A stretch of 64,000 bases of DNA, taken from NCBI GenBank assembly GCA_004194705.1, contig SADC01001240.1, positions 62,001 to 126,000 of the forward strand, in the 5' to 3' direction. The position numbers and the translations under genes are program-made. A model generated the notes under the pieces. It ran no database searches and was not told the origin of the DNA. It was given only the letters and a program-made list of their open reading frames with translations. This DNA is from Ditylenchus dipsaci. Taxonomy: Eukaryota; Nematoda; Chromadorea; Rhabditida; Anguinidae. Within the stretch, counting starts at the first letter, position 1. Every line of letters starts with the position of its first letter. This document shows positions 1 to 11,117 of this stretch, piece after piece.

Positions 1-39
1 TACTACATCCGAATTTCATTCATGTAGACACTCTGATAG

Positions 40-228
40 TTGAATTTCGGGAAAGAAGATTGGAACAGCAAAGTATCCCCTAAGTGCTGCTCCACTTTGG
101 CAATGACCGCGAAGAAAGATGAGGAAGAAGGAAGTCCTGAGCTTCCGGTTTGTCACCGCCCTTTGCAGATGATTGAATTCAACACTAGCGTGAAAGGCGT
201 GACCAGCGTGCTTTTCGAAGGACCCTGA
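40..228 (+). other. Open stretch of unknown nature left of the first MULE-like element
   Basis: An open frame of about 60 codons, with no ATG start, runs up to a TGA just before the 9-bp target duplication of the next element. Its tail is rich in ordinary residues (IEFNTSVKGVTSVLFEGP), so it could be the last exon of a gene that starts outside the window. A second frame at positions 3-80 is also open. I recognise no family and cannot choose between exon and chance. Confidence 0.2.
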
Positions 229-271
229 ATATGTAATCGCAATAGATGTGATAGGAACAAAAGGGTACGCG

Positions 272-350
272 ACGTTTCGTCCCAAAACCGTTTCGTCCCA
301 ATCCGTTTCGTCCCAAGCCGTTTCGTCCCAAGGCCGTTTCGTCCCAATTT
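272..350 (+). repeat. 15-bp tandem array in the left end of MULE-like element 1
   Basis: Five successive units of TTTCGTCCCAAnnCCG occur with 15 or 16 bases each. The reverse-complement array is at 1277-1396. Confidence 0.9.
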
Positions 351-540
351 ATTTCATCTCTGATCGCACAATAATTAACGCACACGGAAATCCGTTACTT
401 TTAACCGTCCCCGTAAGGGATGTCGAACCTTTATTTGTTTCGAATTTGCATAGAACCTTAAAGCTACGATCACATAATCTTAAAATCGCGCACCCACACC
501 CGCACCCATACCCAGACCCACACTTGTGTTCACAATTAAA

Positions 541-714
541 TTTGAATTAGTCAAGAGTGACGAGTGGAGGTGTGGGAGTGGGAGCGGGTCTGAGCGCTAT
601 TCTGAACGTGCCTTAATTTGTTTTAAATTTGAATTAGTCAAGAGTGACGAGTGGGGGTGTGGGAGTGGGAGCGGGTCTGAGCGCTATTCTGAACGTGCCT
701 TAATTTGTTTTAAA
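541..714 (+). repeat. 87-bp direct tandem duplication
   Basis: Two near-identical copies start at 541 and 628 with TTTGAATTAGTCAAGAGTG and run through GAGCGCTATTCTGAACGTGCC. They differ by about one base and lie inside MULE-like element 1. Confidence 0.9.
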
Positions 715-904
715 TTTGCAATAAAAACATTTATCTATTCAAACCACCCATCTGATCATTACCACATTCAAAACCTTTTTTATTGAACGACATAACACTT
801 GAACAAACAACAAAAATCAATCTTCCATTTCAAAATTGTTAGCAATCCCCTTAAAGGGCCTGACCTCTTCCTACTCGGTGGTCCCCCGCCAATTCAAAAA
901 TTTC

Positions 905-1036
905 CCTTGATCATTGGAATTCTGTACGGATTTTTCCGCCACGTTTCTAACAAAACTAGGCCTGAAATCAAATTCTAGGCTTAGTTTTGTTAGAAACCTA
1001 GCGGAAAAATCCGTACAGAAGTCCAATAATCAAGGG
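905..1036. repeat. Hairpin repeat, GGAAAAATCCGTACAGAA family
   Basis: Two arms (905-963 and about 980-1036) pair over most of their length and contain TTTCTAACAAAACTA and TCCGTACAGAA in inverted order. The same sequence reappears in hairpins at 7230-7420 and 20710-20955. The copy lies within MULE-like element 1, so it is a nested or captured repeat. Confidence 0.8.
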
Positions 1037-1276
1037 AAAATTTCATTCGCTTTCCCTTTGGACGTTTCCCCGCTTGCCATTGGATGTACTTCTGATCACG
1101 ACCTTGCTGAACCACTCGAAGAGCATCGATAAATTTCCACAGCCCGGATGGCAGACGTCCAGCTCCACTTGAAGTCTGTGATTGGCGGCTTCAGCAAAAT
1201 AGCCGGCTACTTTTCGGGGAAACGTGCCTTTTTAGAAGCGCGTAAATTATTCTGCGTTTAGGGATAAAATAAATTG

Positions 1277-1396
1277 GGACGAAACGGCCTTGGGACGAAA
1301 CGGCTTTGGACGAAACGGCTTTGGACGAAACGGCTTTGGGACGAAACGGATTGGGACGAAACGGCTTTGGGACGAAACGGTTTTGGGACGAAATGT
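1277..1396 (-). repeat. 15-bp tandem array in the right end of MULE-like element 1
   Basis: Eight units of TTGGGACGAAACGGn, 15-16 bases long, form the inverted counterpart of the array at 272-350. Both arrays are bordered on the inside by AAATTGGGACGAAACGG or its complement. Confidence 0.9.
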
Positions 1397-1578
1397 CCGT
1401 GTCCCGGAACAAAAGAACTCTAAAATTTAATAACGCACCTGCAAACTAACAGCTGATACTTTCCTCTCGGTTTCGGTCTTACATTTGACGCCAAGCACTG
1501 ACCTAAATTTATAGAACTTCACTAGACTACACGGTATTACAATCAAAAAGTATTACGTACGAAAGCATATTTGACTAG

Positions 1579-2156
1579 TCATCGATCCACTTGCTCATTG
1601 TATCCCTTAAGATAGCAAATCCTTGGCGGTCTTCTTTGAGCCAGCCTTGTCAGCTTCAATCCTAAAGCAACAAGCTGAAAACTGCTTGCAAAACGCAATA
1701 AAGACTTACGAAAGTTTCCGAAAAGAATCGAGAAATTCGATAAAGCTCTTATCCCCATCAAGTTCACTGATTGACCAGAAGTGATGATGAACTTCAGAAG
1801 AGCATCATTCATACCCTCTTGCGATGCTGGTTCCTTCTTATTGTGCAAACCGATGTGATAGCTAAAAAGAGAACAGGATTTTTTTTTCGAGAAACAGCTC
1901 TGATTTGCCTCAGACTTTCACCAGCTTTTTTATTAAGAATACCAGACATTCAGCTTCTTTGCAAACCACTTTGTTTGTGAGCTCCCCATTATTGAGTAAG
2001 ATGTCGAACCACCCACCATACTGCTTGCTGTTCCAGGCCACAACTTCATCATACTCAGGATTGAAAGTTTCCTGAAAAGGGGATTGAGCTAACACAAACA
2101 CATCGGAAAGTTACCTTGGCTCTCCTAGATCGCTTGGTTGCTGGACTATCACTCAT
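1579..2156 (-). pseudogene. BED-finger/hAT transposase-like N-terminal fragment
   Basis: A first exon starts at ATG 2154-2156 (MSDSPATKRSRRAK) and joins in frame across a 43-bp intron (GTAACT...TTTTCAG) to exon 2 at 2071. Exon 2 carries a Trp-rich stretch, then a CysX4Cys pair (VCKEAEC). After another gap comes a HisX4His-like segment (YHIGLH). This spacing resembles the BED zinc finger of hAT transposases and of host proteins derived from them. The next segment (ALLKFIITSGQ) resembles the helix after the BED finger in hAT proteins. The junction after the cysteine pair does not keep frame with any obvious GT donor, and no downstream RNaseH-like domain is visible. I read it as a decayed or truncated hAT-derived gene. 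Confidence 0.4.
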
Positions 2157-2317
2157 TGCATATACCTTAAATACGACAAATAGTGCTTGGTCAACACCAA
2201 AATAATATACAGTAGTCCTTCTGTATATAATAGGCCTCGACATGATTTGTGTTCTATGCGGTCCCCAGCGGCTGAACTATATGAAGGGTTGACTAATGGC
2301 ACCACAAATTGTAATTT

Positions 2318-2450
2318 ATGAAAGCGATAAAAAGCGATAAAAATGCGATAAAAGATTTTATCGCTTGCTATAAAAATTTTATCGCTTTTTTTTCAAATAA
2401 TTCTCGTTTGAATTTTTATCGCTTTTTAATTTTTTTATCGCTTTTGACAT
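2318..2450. repeat. AAGCGATAAAA repeat and its inverse
   Basis: The motif GCGATAAAA is repeated on the plus strand at 2323-2352 and as TTTTATCGC at 2356-2450. A foldback of about 130 bases results. No gene is visible here. Confidence 0.7.
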
Positions 2451-2459
2451 CCATGGATT

Positions 2460-2880
2460 ATATTAAATTCTTAGCATCATATTGTAAATTAGGAAAACTT
2501 GCATTTTAGTCATTTTTTCAAGAAATTGATTTTTTCGGAAAAGCCATATCTCAACATTAAGATTTTCAAAAAACATTCTGTAAGGTAGGTTTTGTAGCGC
2601 TTGAGCTGCGAATAATATAGCTAAGTGTAATATGATATTTGAAAAAGGAGAGGTAGAGCTATCCGATGGTATTAGATGAAAAAGATATGATCCCAAGTTG
2701 TGATCCACAAAATTGATGAAAGATACAGCTTTGAAAATCCTTTAATCCTTTGAAAATTTATTTTCCTATAAAATAGACATAGAAGTTGAAGAAAAAGGGT
2801 TTAACAGCGTTGAAAACAATTTTGACTGGACCCCATAAAAGCTGCGATATGAAATGTCGCGATATAAAATGTGACCCAAC
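2460..2880. other. AT-rich stretch with no recognised gene
   Basis: The sequence is AT-rich and open frames stay under about 80 codons with no recognisable domain. I see nothing further in it. Confidence 0.5.
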
Positions 2881-2974
2881 CGAAAATTTTACAGTCTCTG
2901 TTTTAACAGTCGCGTATTCGTTACTGGGGTGATTTGTGGTCTCAAAATAAGGACGAATCTAATGAATAAGGACA

Positions 2975-3215
2975 TATCTAGTGATGGAGGACGGTCGGGA
3001 CGCCCCGTCCCGTCCGGAGGGTTTTTAGGGTTTTTTCCCGTCCCGGAAAAATTTTTGAGTATGTACCGTCCCGAGATGATTTTGCGATTTTCCATATATA
3101 AAAATGGGTCGGCACGTCCCGTCTCGTCCCGGAGGTTTTCGGTGTTTTTTTCCCGTCCCGGAATTTCTTGAACTTATTTTGTACCGTCCCGGAAAAGGCC
3201 ATCCTCCATCCCCAA
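2975..3215. repeat. GTCCCG-rich clustered repeat
   Basis: CCCGTCCCGGA-type words recur at least six times in both orientations, with spacers containing TACCGTCCCG. Similar CCCGATCCCGA wording occurs at 47700-47830 and 49930-50060. These look like ends or interiors of one MITE family, but boundaries were not resolved. Confidence 0.6.
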
Positions 3216-3344
3216 TCGTAACCATGTTTAAATAGAACTTCACCTACGCTGTCCTATTCTGCTCTATTTTCAGTGTTCGTTTCGATTCTTTATCTGTGGC
3301 TTCTGATATTTTTTCTTTTGTTATTTTCAGCATTAAAGGAGAGA

Positions 3345-4115
3345 ACAAATTAGGGCGGAATAAACCAATAAAAATGACATTTTTTGGTTTTCAGTTTGTA
3401 ACACTTTTTCAATGATCCTTCGTAGATTTTTTTACCAAAGTTCTTAGAAAAAAATCCACTTTCTTATGGAACATCTATATCGGAAAAAATTTTCCCGACC
3501 AAATTATCAAAAAGTTTGGCTCCCTTGGTTCCCTTATGGATCCTTGTCCGTGTTGAAGGTTCGACTTCGTCTTCAAAACAACATTTTTCCCAGTTATTTT
3601 TATGCAGCTATAAGGCACGGGGGGAAGAGAAAATTATCAACCTAAAGGCATAAGTAGAGCATCCATGGAAAAGCGGTATCATGTGAAGTTCTATTGATCG
3701 CAAGGAAATACAAGGAGTAGGTCAACCAGATAATACAGATAAAATTGTAAATTTTGGTAGAGGCGCTATTGATAGACGATGAACACATTGATGATGAGGA
3801 TGAGGAGGAATAAAGATTTCCGCCTAGAATAGGCACCTGACTTGTACATAGTTAAAAATAACTTTGAAAAAATGTTGTTTTCAAGACGGAGTCAAACCTT
3901 CGACCGGAAGAAAACCGTAGGGGGACCAAGGGAGCCAAAATTTTCAAAACAATTGGTCTGGAAAAATTTTTCCCGAGATGGATGTTCCATAAAAAAGTGG
4001 ATTTTTTTCTAATAACTTTGGTGAAAAAATCTTTGAATGACCATTGATAAAGTGTTACAAACTGAAAACCAAAAAAGGTCGTTTTTATTGGTTTATTAGC
4101 AATCCCCCCCCCCCC
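3345..4115. repeat. Long hairpin with arms of about 250 bp
   Basis: The left arm (3345-3605) and right arm (3855-4115) are reverse complements. They share blocks such as AAAAAATCCACTTTCTTATG, GGTTCGACTTCGTCTT and CAATAAAAATGAC. A third, single-arm copy lies at 35745-36010. The arms contain a version of the GGGACCAAGG word seen in many other repeats of the window. The 250-bp spacer has no recognised gene. Confidence 0.8.
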
Positions 4116-4395
4116 CTTTTCACATCTCCTTAACTCTGGAATCCTAGTTAAAAAATAGAGCTGTGGGGGATTATCAGAGAAAATACGGTATGCTGTATTT
4201 ACTGTATTCACTCCCCACCCTCTAATAAGTCCTCACCCTACAGAGCCTATATCTCAGCATAGAGCAAACATTTCGCAAATCTGTTTTTTACGTTTTCTTA
4301 GTTGCCGCGAGTTTACCTTGAGATTTTGTTCGAGCACCCGAAAATCTCGAAATCGATTTTTCAGGGGTTGAAAAATAACTCCCCATGAAGACTTA

Positions 4396-4862
4396 TGGCT
4401 CATTTATAAACGTTGTCGTTGTCGTCGTCGTTGTCGTTGGAAAAAATGTTTTATAAAGGCATTTTTACGCCAACGACAACGACAACGACAACGCCAACGA
4501 CGACGACAACGACAACGACGACATATTTATAAAAAATCCAACGACAACGACAACGCCAACGACAACGGAAAATTTTTCTTCCAAATCAGACAAATTTTGC
4601 ATTTTAAGTCAGAATTTTAAGGATTAACTATATTCTCCACACGTTTTCACTCGAAAGCTCGACTAAAAATGCGAAATTTGTCCAATTTTGAATGAAAAAT
4701 GTCGTTGTCCTTGGCGTCGTCGTTGTCGTTGGCGTTGTCGTTGGATTTTTATAAATAGGTCGTCGTTGTCGTTGTCGTCGTCGTTGGCGAAAAAAAGGGT
4801 TTTATAAAAAAAATATTCCAACGACAACGACGACGACAACGACAACGTTTATAAATGAGCCA
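4396..4862. mobile_element. MITE with GGCTCATTTATAAACG ends and CAACGA-rich body
   Basis: The inverted ends TGGCTCATTTATAAACG...CGTTTATAAATGAGCCA are flanked by the trinucleotide TTA on both sides (4393-4395, 4863-4865). The body is mostly (CAACGA)n in alternating orientation. A 3-bp TWA-type duplication suggests a PIF/Harbinger-type MITE. Confidence 0.6.
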
Positions 4863-5075
4863 TTAATACAGTAAATACGGTAAGTATTTTCGATCAAGAA
4901 TACTTCTCGGAATTATGTCTATGGTAAGTGAGTGTGCGCGGATCTCTAACTCTCACTGACTATAATTCTTTGCGAAAATTCCGAGTATGGGTTAGGGACT
5001 ATAATAGTGCCTAATTTCTATCTATTTTTTTTGCTGAAAAAAAACTTTTTTTTGGTATAAAAAAAATATGTGCTT

Positions 5076-5389
5076 CAGGGCTGTACCGGATATCCGATAT
5101 CCGACATCCGATATCCGATATCCGGCACTTTTTGACATCCGATATCCGGTATCCGATATCCGAAAAAATGGCCAATTTTCGGAAAAAAAATTTTAAAACT
5201 TTTTTGAAATTTAGAAAAATTTTTCAATTTTTTTTTTTCAAAATTTCATCAAAAATATCCGAAATCCGATATCCGATAACCGATATCCGGCACTTTTTCA
5301 TATCCGGTATCCGATATCCGATCCGATATTTTTCCATATCCGGTATCCGATATCCGATCCGATATTTTTTGGTATCCGGTACAGCCCTG
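5076..5389. mobile_element. hAT-type MITE, 8-bp TSD ATGTGCTT
   Basis: The ends CAGGGCTGTACCGG...CCGGTACAGCCCTG are bracketed by identical ATGTGCTT at 5068-5075 and 5390-5397. The interior is a tandem and inverted (GGATATCC GATATCC)-type array. The 8-bp duplication and CAGGG end fit hAT. There is no coding capacity. Confidence 0.9.
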
Positions 5390-5525
5390 ATGTGCTTAAA
5401 CGACTTTTTGTTGTTTTATTTTTCAAACAAACATTTCTGAATGAATTCTGTTAAATTATGTCAGGCTGGTGTTGACAACCGGAAAAACTCAAATTTTATT
5501 TATTTTATCTAGTTTATGTAAGCAC

Positions 5526-6003
5526 CAGTGTGATATACTCGATGATTACCTCAGCTATCAGCCTCAGCTGTCTGAGTTAGAAAAATTTTCTTCAGCCTCA
5601 GGCGTCAGCCAGGTCAAAAATTTTACCTCAGCCTTCAGCCGGCTGAGGTCTGGAAATTTTCCTCAGCCATCAGCCGGCTGAGGTCTGGAAATTTTCCTCA
5701 GCCATCAGCCTCAGCCGGCTGATGGCTGAGTTCGAACTCGGCCGGAGGACTGAAATTTAACAATTAACAATAGCCTGGAAGGAAATTTAATCACTGAATA
5801 TTTTTATTGACTGAAAACTTCAGAAAAACAGTTGAAAATCAACAAAAATGACAAAAATTTGATACAAAAACTTCCTCAGCCGGCTGAGTTGGAAAATTTT
5901 TCTTCAGCCTTAGCGGTCAGGCAGGTCGAAAATTGTATCTCAGCCTTCAGCCTCAGCCGGCTGAGGTCTGAGTTTGACCTCAGCCGGCTGAGACACCACC
6001 CTG
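5526..6003. mobile_element. hAT-type MITE rich in CAGCCGGCTGAGG, inserted at the end of receptor gene A
   Basis: The flanks GTAAGCAC (5518-5525) and GTGAGCAC (6004-6011) match at 7 of 8 bases. The ends CAGTGTG... and ...CACCCTG are a degenerate inverted pair. The body repeats CCTCAGCC(GG)CTGAGG with TGGAAATTTTCCTCAGCC. It sits exactly where the last coding exon of the receptor copy at 6012-7967 would end. Confidence 0.75.
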
Positions 6004-6011
6004 GTGAGCAC

Positions 6012-7967
6012 TCGGCTAGATTTTTGAAATGCAAGTATGGAAGTCTGGTCTTTTTTGAAATTTTTTAACAGCAAATTTTGTTGTATTAATGTGCTCATTA
6101 CCAGCAGTAGCATTGGCTCCACACCTGGTGAAATCATATGCAGCACTGCATTTATAAAGTTGCCGTAAGGAGCAGGGGAGCTCACAAAAAATTGTTGAAA
6201 CAGTGATAGGTATCTAGGCACAAAGATGACAAAGCACATCATGAACAGGTTTATGCTACGTTTCATTTTTTTGACTGCGCCGGCATCTTGGCTGTGAGTT
6301 CCTGCAAAGATACAAGGTTACTAGTTTGCAAAAAGTTTTTCAAATTTTTTTTAATTGGTCTGTTTAAAAAACCATACTTGTTGATGAGAATGGGAATTCG
6401 GCAAATTCTTTTTTACCTTTCTTTAAGCCAAAAAGACCTTTTGAATTATGTATCGTAGATTTTTCTGCATTTAAAATTACCATTCTATGAATTAGTTCAC
6501 GAATATCTGCATATTAAAATGAGGACAGCAACCCAAGTAAAACCCCTCCCCCCTGCGGGGGCGCAGGGGGGGGGGGGTGTGTTTGCTTGGAGTTGAGATG
6601 CACTAAGTAGTTATAGTGAAATGAAAGTAGGCCGAGTCGTCCGATCTGGTATTGTCAAGCAACGTTGGGCTGGACTAGAAGATGGTTTAAAGTTTTAATG
6701 GAATTTTAGATGCAAAGATAGTTAATTTTCATCTTGAAAAAATTTTCTTTTCTTAGGCTAAGTCCTTAGGGTAAGCCCTTAGGCTTTGGCTCGAGCTTTG
6801 CCCCTTAGGCTTAGGCCCAAACCATTACTGCTTACAGTTTTAAAAAAAAGAGTATGGTTTTAGGTACCCCTAAAAATTATTAGGAGGAGTAAAACCAAGT
6901 AGCTTTTGGGAGAGGTAAAAACGAGTAGCGTCAAAATTCTAATATGGGAGCAATTATAATATTCTAATAATACAATTGTAATAATTTAAGAATCGAACCG
7001 ACGACTTGCTCCAAATCTCGGGGCCGACCTGAAAATTTCTGAGCCGGCCTGATAATATTTGGGTCCCAGCGTTGCCTGTAACTTTTTTTCGAAACTGCCA
7101 ATGATCTACTTCCAGATTGAGAAAGCTTATTGGTCATACTTGCTATTATCGCAGATGCTAAGAATATTAAAAAAAAGCCGGCGCCCGTGAACTATGGTGA
7201 TAAGTGCATAAGGTTCTTTTTTCTTAAAGGGTCATTAGGCTAATTCCCGGATTTTTAACTTGGTTTCCAACAAAATTATACCTAAAGTTAAATTCTGGGC
7301 CTTGTTTTGTTAGAAACAAAATTGAAAAATCCGTATAGGAGTTATATGATAAGGAAAAATTTTTGAATTCCCGGGCACCACCTCTCATTAGTGTGGGCAT
7401 GCCCCTTTAAGCACAAAAAACTAGCTTAGGACCTGTTTTTGGGACACTTTTAAAAAATTTGGGGGTGGGGAGTGGGGTAGTTAATCGGGATAAGTACCTA
7501 AACTTTTCGCCTTGGAGAATCAAGACGAATTCTTTTAATGTAAATATCCAACCTTTTTGTCCATATATGACTAAACTTCAATGGAGCAAATATTGCATGA
7601 GCTCTATTGACTGATATCAATGACAAATGGGAGCCAACCGATAACTTAGTTGCCCTTTCAACTGCACTCGAAAATTGCATTGTGACTGGCAGTATTGTGT
7701 CCGTCAAAATCTCAACGCCCAGCCAGAAATACGTGTTCAAATACAGTATTTGCACAACTGCCTGGAAATAAAATTTTTAAAATCGTAAAGCAAATGACTC
7801 AAATCTACCTGACTAAAAAAGATTTTGAATATAAAATGTTTTCTCATCACTCTAATAATGGCCACCATAATATACAGGTAGAAAATTTGGAAAAATAGAC
7901 TTACCGCCAGCAAACTAGTGCCAATAACGTATTTTTGGCGTATAGAAAATGCTGTAAAATTCTCCAT
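6012..7967 (-). pseudogene. 7TM chemoreceptor-like gene A, central exon missing
   Basis: Exon 1 (7809-7967) starts MENFTAF and carries TM1 and a conserved VMRKHFIF loop. Exon 2 (7553-7761, 209 bp) carries TM2-TM3, ending in SVNRAHAIFAPLKF and WTK, a motif position typical of nematode serpentine receptors (NR...P..F). Exon 4 (down from 6301) carries TM6-TM7 with GVEPMLLLVMS. The paralogue at 31833-38568 has a 278-bp exon 3 encoding TM4-TM5; I find no counterpart between 6302 and 7552, which holds repeats instead. The reading frame then runs into the MITE at 5526-6003, replacing the normal C-terminus. A receptor of this type would sit in ciliary or plasma membrane and couple to G protein. Losing two membrane helices makes this copy a pseudogene. 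The subfamily (srx/srsx-like) is a guess. Confidence 0.7.
7230..7420. repeat. Hairpin MITE ending GGGCATGCCCCTTTAA
   Basis: The arms around 7245-7300 and 7305-7370 are inverted copies containing TTTCNAACAAAAT and GAAAAATCCGTA. The right side ends GTGTGGGCATGCCCCTTTAA, as in 20710-20955. It occupies the place where exon 3 of receptor gene A should be. Confidence 0.75.
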
Positions 7968-8243
7968 TTTGTTGATTTTATGAAGCGAAAAATATATATA
8001 TTCTTTAATAAAATAGCATTCTTTTCTCGTAAAACATTACTAAGTAATAATTTGTAGCACAAGTTCATATTTGTTATGCCTACTGGTGTTTTGTAGCTAA
8101 TTTTTTTGCTCTTTAAAAAAGTTCACAGCTATTTTATTTTCTTTTTAATTAGATGAAGAATTTTTGGCGCTACTAGGTTATAATCCACCCCCCCCCCCAC
8201 CCAATCAAGATTTTTAGGAGTGATCAAAACTTATTTTTAACTA

Positions 8244-8380
8244 CAGTCAACCCTCGATTTAACGACACCCAAAAATGGACCAATTTGTTGACTTTGACTA
8301 AAATTTAGTCAAAGTGAACCCTCGATTTAATGACACCCTACGGCCGGTCCCCAGGGTGTCGTTAAATCGAGGGTTGACTG
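8244..8380. mobile_element. Tigger/pogo-like palindromic MITE
   Basis: CAGTCAACCCTCGATTTAAC at the left is mirrored by GTTAAATCGAGGGTTGACTG at the right; a central part repeats the same word. The centre reads CGGCCGGTCCCC, shared with the short palindrome at 37280-37370. The ends resemble those of Tigger elements, which use TA targets. Confidence 0.75.
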
Positions 8381-8389
8381 TTATAATTT

Positions 8390-10740
8390 TGCCATAAAAG
8401 GACCAGAAAAGTGATTTTAATAGGGAGCAAGGGCTGCATTGGCAGGGGAAGAGACAAAACAGGGGCCAGTTATTTAAGATACTTAGAGTCCTTAGAAAAT
8501 TTAGCCCATGTTCAAAATCTGAAAAAAAATTCCACTTTTTTAAGGCTGAGCCAGAGGCTCAGCTATCCAAAAAATTTAGCCGAGCACTTCCTGAGTGCTG
8601 GGACAAGCTACAACACTCGGGATCATCCCCGGCTGATTGATCTTAGAAAAGGAGTGGAATTCTTTTCAGCAATAAAACAAGGATGTTGAACATGGTTTTG
8701 AATACTGCGGTCTACCTCATTAATAACTATGGTATGCATGTTTTTTTATGCATCCAGAGTCAAAGTAACTTCATACTCGCTGACCCGTAACCCCGGTAGC
8801 CTGCCACCCCACCACTCCGCCACTGTCGGTAACCCGCCATCATAAGGTTGGTCTTCGGGTGTGGCGAGTTGTATTGGCACTTGAGGCCGGTCCTCCAGCT
8901 CCACTACTGAAGGAATACATTGGCGCTAGTGGCATTCCCCTGCTCTTTCAATAATTTAGACTCAGGCCCGTAAGCTTAGGTTCAGGACCCGGCCTTTACT
9001 ATTAATTTTTTTTTGTGAATTTTAAAAATGGCAGTTTTAAGGAGGGAGAGGGTATAGGGCAATATCTTTTAAAGGGAGGTTGAGTATATGAAACTAGGGC
9101 ATATTTTTAATAAAGATGACATATTCTAACATACAATAAGATAAAACGATGTAAAATACTAAGAAAACAAATAGGATTGAAAAGCACAAAGTCAACACAC
9201 ATTGGCTGAAAACTAAAGTACAAAAGTTGGTGCTGATCAAAGCAGTGTTCATAAAATTGGAGTTGATCAGAGAGGTGTCCTTCAAGTAATTATTTTCTAA
9301 TCTTTATAGCGAGCACATTTAAAAAGACTGTTAGAACCTATTTTGTCTTTTATAAGTTTCTTTTATGCATTCTATTAACAAAATTCAAAACAGACTTTTT
9401 AATTAACTCTATGTGCTGACTTAGAATGTGTGTCCGAAATTTGGAAGTGTCGGACAAGGGAACCATCCAAGCTGTCTTTACGATGTGATTTGAAGACCTA
9501 TTCAAAAATGTTCGCCATGCTCGGTTTAGTGCGTCAAATTTCAATATTGTCGGCGGACAGCGAGAAAAATCATGAAGTCAGGCAGTCAGAAAGTATTTCC
9601 TCTTTGATTTTAGCCATTTTTTACATTATACATATAATAATAACTTTTTCTCGCAAAAATTTAACCGCTTCTTAGTAAACCCCAAAAAACAGTTTTGCCC
9701 TAAAAACATACTTTATGTGTTAGAAAAATAAAAGGGAATGCAGAATTACAACTAAAAAGATTTTCACCAAAAAAAGCCAATTTAGCAAAAAAAAAGTTTT
9801 TTTTCGCCAAATAAAAGTCTTTGCTCCAGCTAAATTTTGGCCCAAAAAAAACTCTTTTTGCTTCAGAAAAAAGCTTTGGCCGAAAAAAATAGGGGAACCC
9901 TATTTATTACGCTCAGAAAAAAATATTCTTTGGAGGGGGGTGGTTTGTGTTGGTGTTATTTGGGCCTTTTTACGATACAGGGTGTTCCAGAAAAAAGCCC
10001 TAAGATTCAAAAGGGCCATTAGACCATTCTCATATTACTCTTTTTCTATACTTCATGTCATTATGCAGCGCTGCTGATACTCTATCGAATGGTATGAACC
10101 TTTTTTATTGCTAATACAAAAATTATGGATAAATAGACAAAACAAAACTTGAAACCTCAATTTCAAATTTTTGTTGAATGTAAAGAATTTGTGACTGATG
10201 TTTAGGCTAATTTTCAGTAACAAAAAATTTGTTCGCAGGAAAATTTTGAACACATAGTTCTGTAGCTCTCGCTTTGCTCTTTCGATTCGTACATAAAACT
10301 TTTTCAGTTTTTTCTTATAAAAGTCACTAATTGGTTTTTAACACATTTCGGGTCTTTTTAGAAGTTAACAAGCATTTCGAAAACTCGGATTTTTTCATTC
10401 TGAGTTTTTTTTTCAGAAGGCAATATCTTAACACTCTTAATTTAATTTCCTGTAAATGGAATTTTGTAGCTCTTGTTAAATAGAGCGTGGACTGTATCTG
10501 ATATTGATTACTTCAAACTACTTTATTCCCTAGATTCATACATGTAAATTGAATGGATGCATGTTATTATTATATTTTAGTGGGAGTTTAAATTGCATTA
10601 TAGTACTACCAACTAAACCTTTTGTGCTATTTGTATGTGGTCAAGTATGTGAAATAATCTTATTTTCTTACTTAAAGATTCAATTCTGTTTGTCCCCCCC
10701 CTCCCGAAAGTCAATTTTTCAAATTATTATTTTTTTAATT
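8390..10740. other. Repeat-derived stretch without a recognised gene
   Basis: No frame longer than about 90 codons looks coding and no family is recognised. There are remnants of other repeats, among them a TACAGGGTGTTCCAG end at 9979. A poly-A-rich stretch lies at 9750-9920. Two G/C-rich runs follow at 10695 and 10790. I see no RNA gene. Confidence 0.5.
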
Positions 10741-11117
10741 TTTTTAAAGGAGCATGCTACGTCCACGAGTTTCGTACGTTTCGAATTGGGGAGGGGGGAT
10801 GGGGGGGGGGGTGGTAGTAGACAGCTTTTTTTCTCCGAAAATGGACGAAAATTTTTTTCATCACTTTTTTCAATCACCTTATAATTCAAAAAAATTATTT
10901 CGTGCATATGTGGCGTGAAAAAGCTATACCCCGCCAATTCAAACATAGGAAACTCGTGGACTAGTCGGTTTCTTGTTGTTTTGAGGGAGTTGACTGTGAG
11001 CCAAAAAAAGGAGAAATGGGCCCTACTTGGTTTTACCATTCACTCCCCCCAATAATGGCTACTCGGTTTAGAACCACCCTTAAAAATCCTGTCATTTTTT
11101 AATGCAAAATTTTAAGA

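Larger units (their letters stand above)
263..1405. mobile_element. MULE-like element 1 with tandem-array terminal repeats and 9-bp TSD
   Basis: The 9-mer GGAACAAAA stands at 254-262 and again at 1406-1414, immediately outside imperfect inverted ends: GGGTACGCGACGTTTCGTCCC-like on the left, GGGACACGGACATTTCGTCCC-like on the right when reverse complemented. Each end continues as an array of 15-16 bp units (core TTTCGTCCCAA). Nine-base duplications and long inverted ends are typical of Mutator-like elements. I see no transposase inside, so it is non-autonomous. The interior holds a (CCCACA)-like run, an 87-bp tandem duplication, a hairpin and about 150 bp of unassigned sequence. Confidence 0.75.

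Noticed and set aside
272..1396. Regularly spaced 15-bp repeats resembling a CRISPR array
   Set aside because: The units touch each other without unique spacers, occur in inverted pairs and are bounded by a 9-bp duplication. This is transposon-end structure in a eukaryotic genome.
5132..5440. 102-codon frame rich in ISGIRYPI
   Set aside because: Translation of the GATATCCGATATCC repeat inside an hAT MITE with an 8-bp duplication.
10685..10810. Runs of C or G (8-13 bases) as a regulatory signal
   Set aside because: Such runs recur inside many MITEs here as parts of their ends; length variation probably reflects slippage or sequencing.
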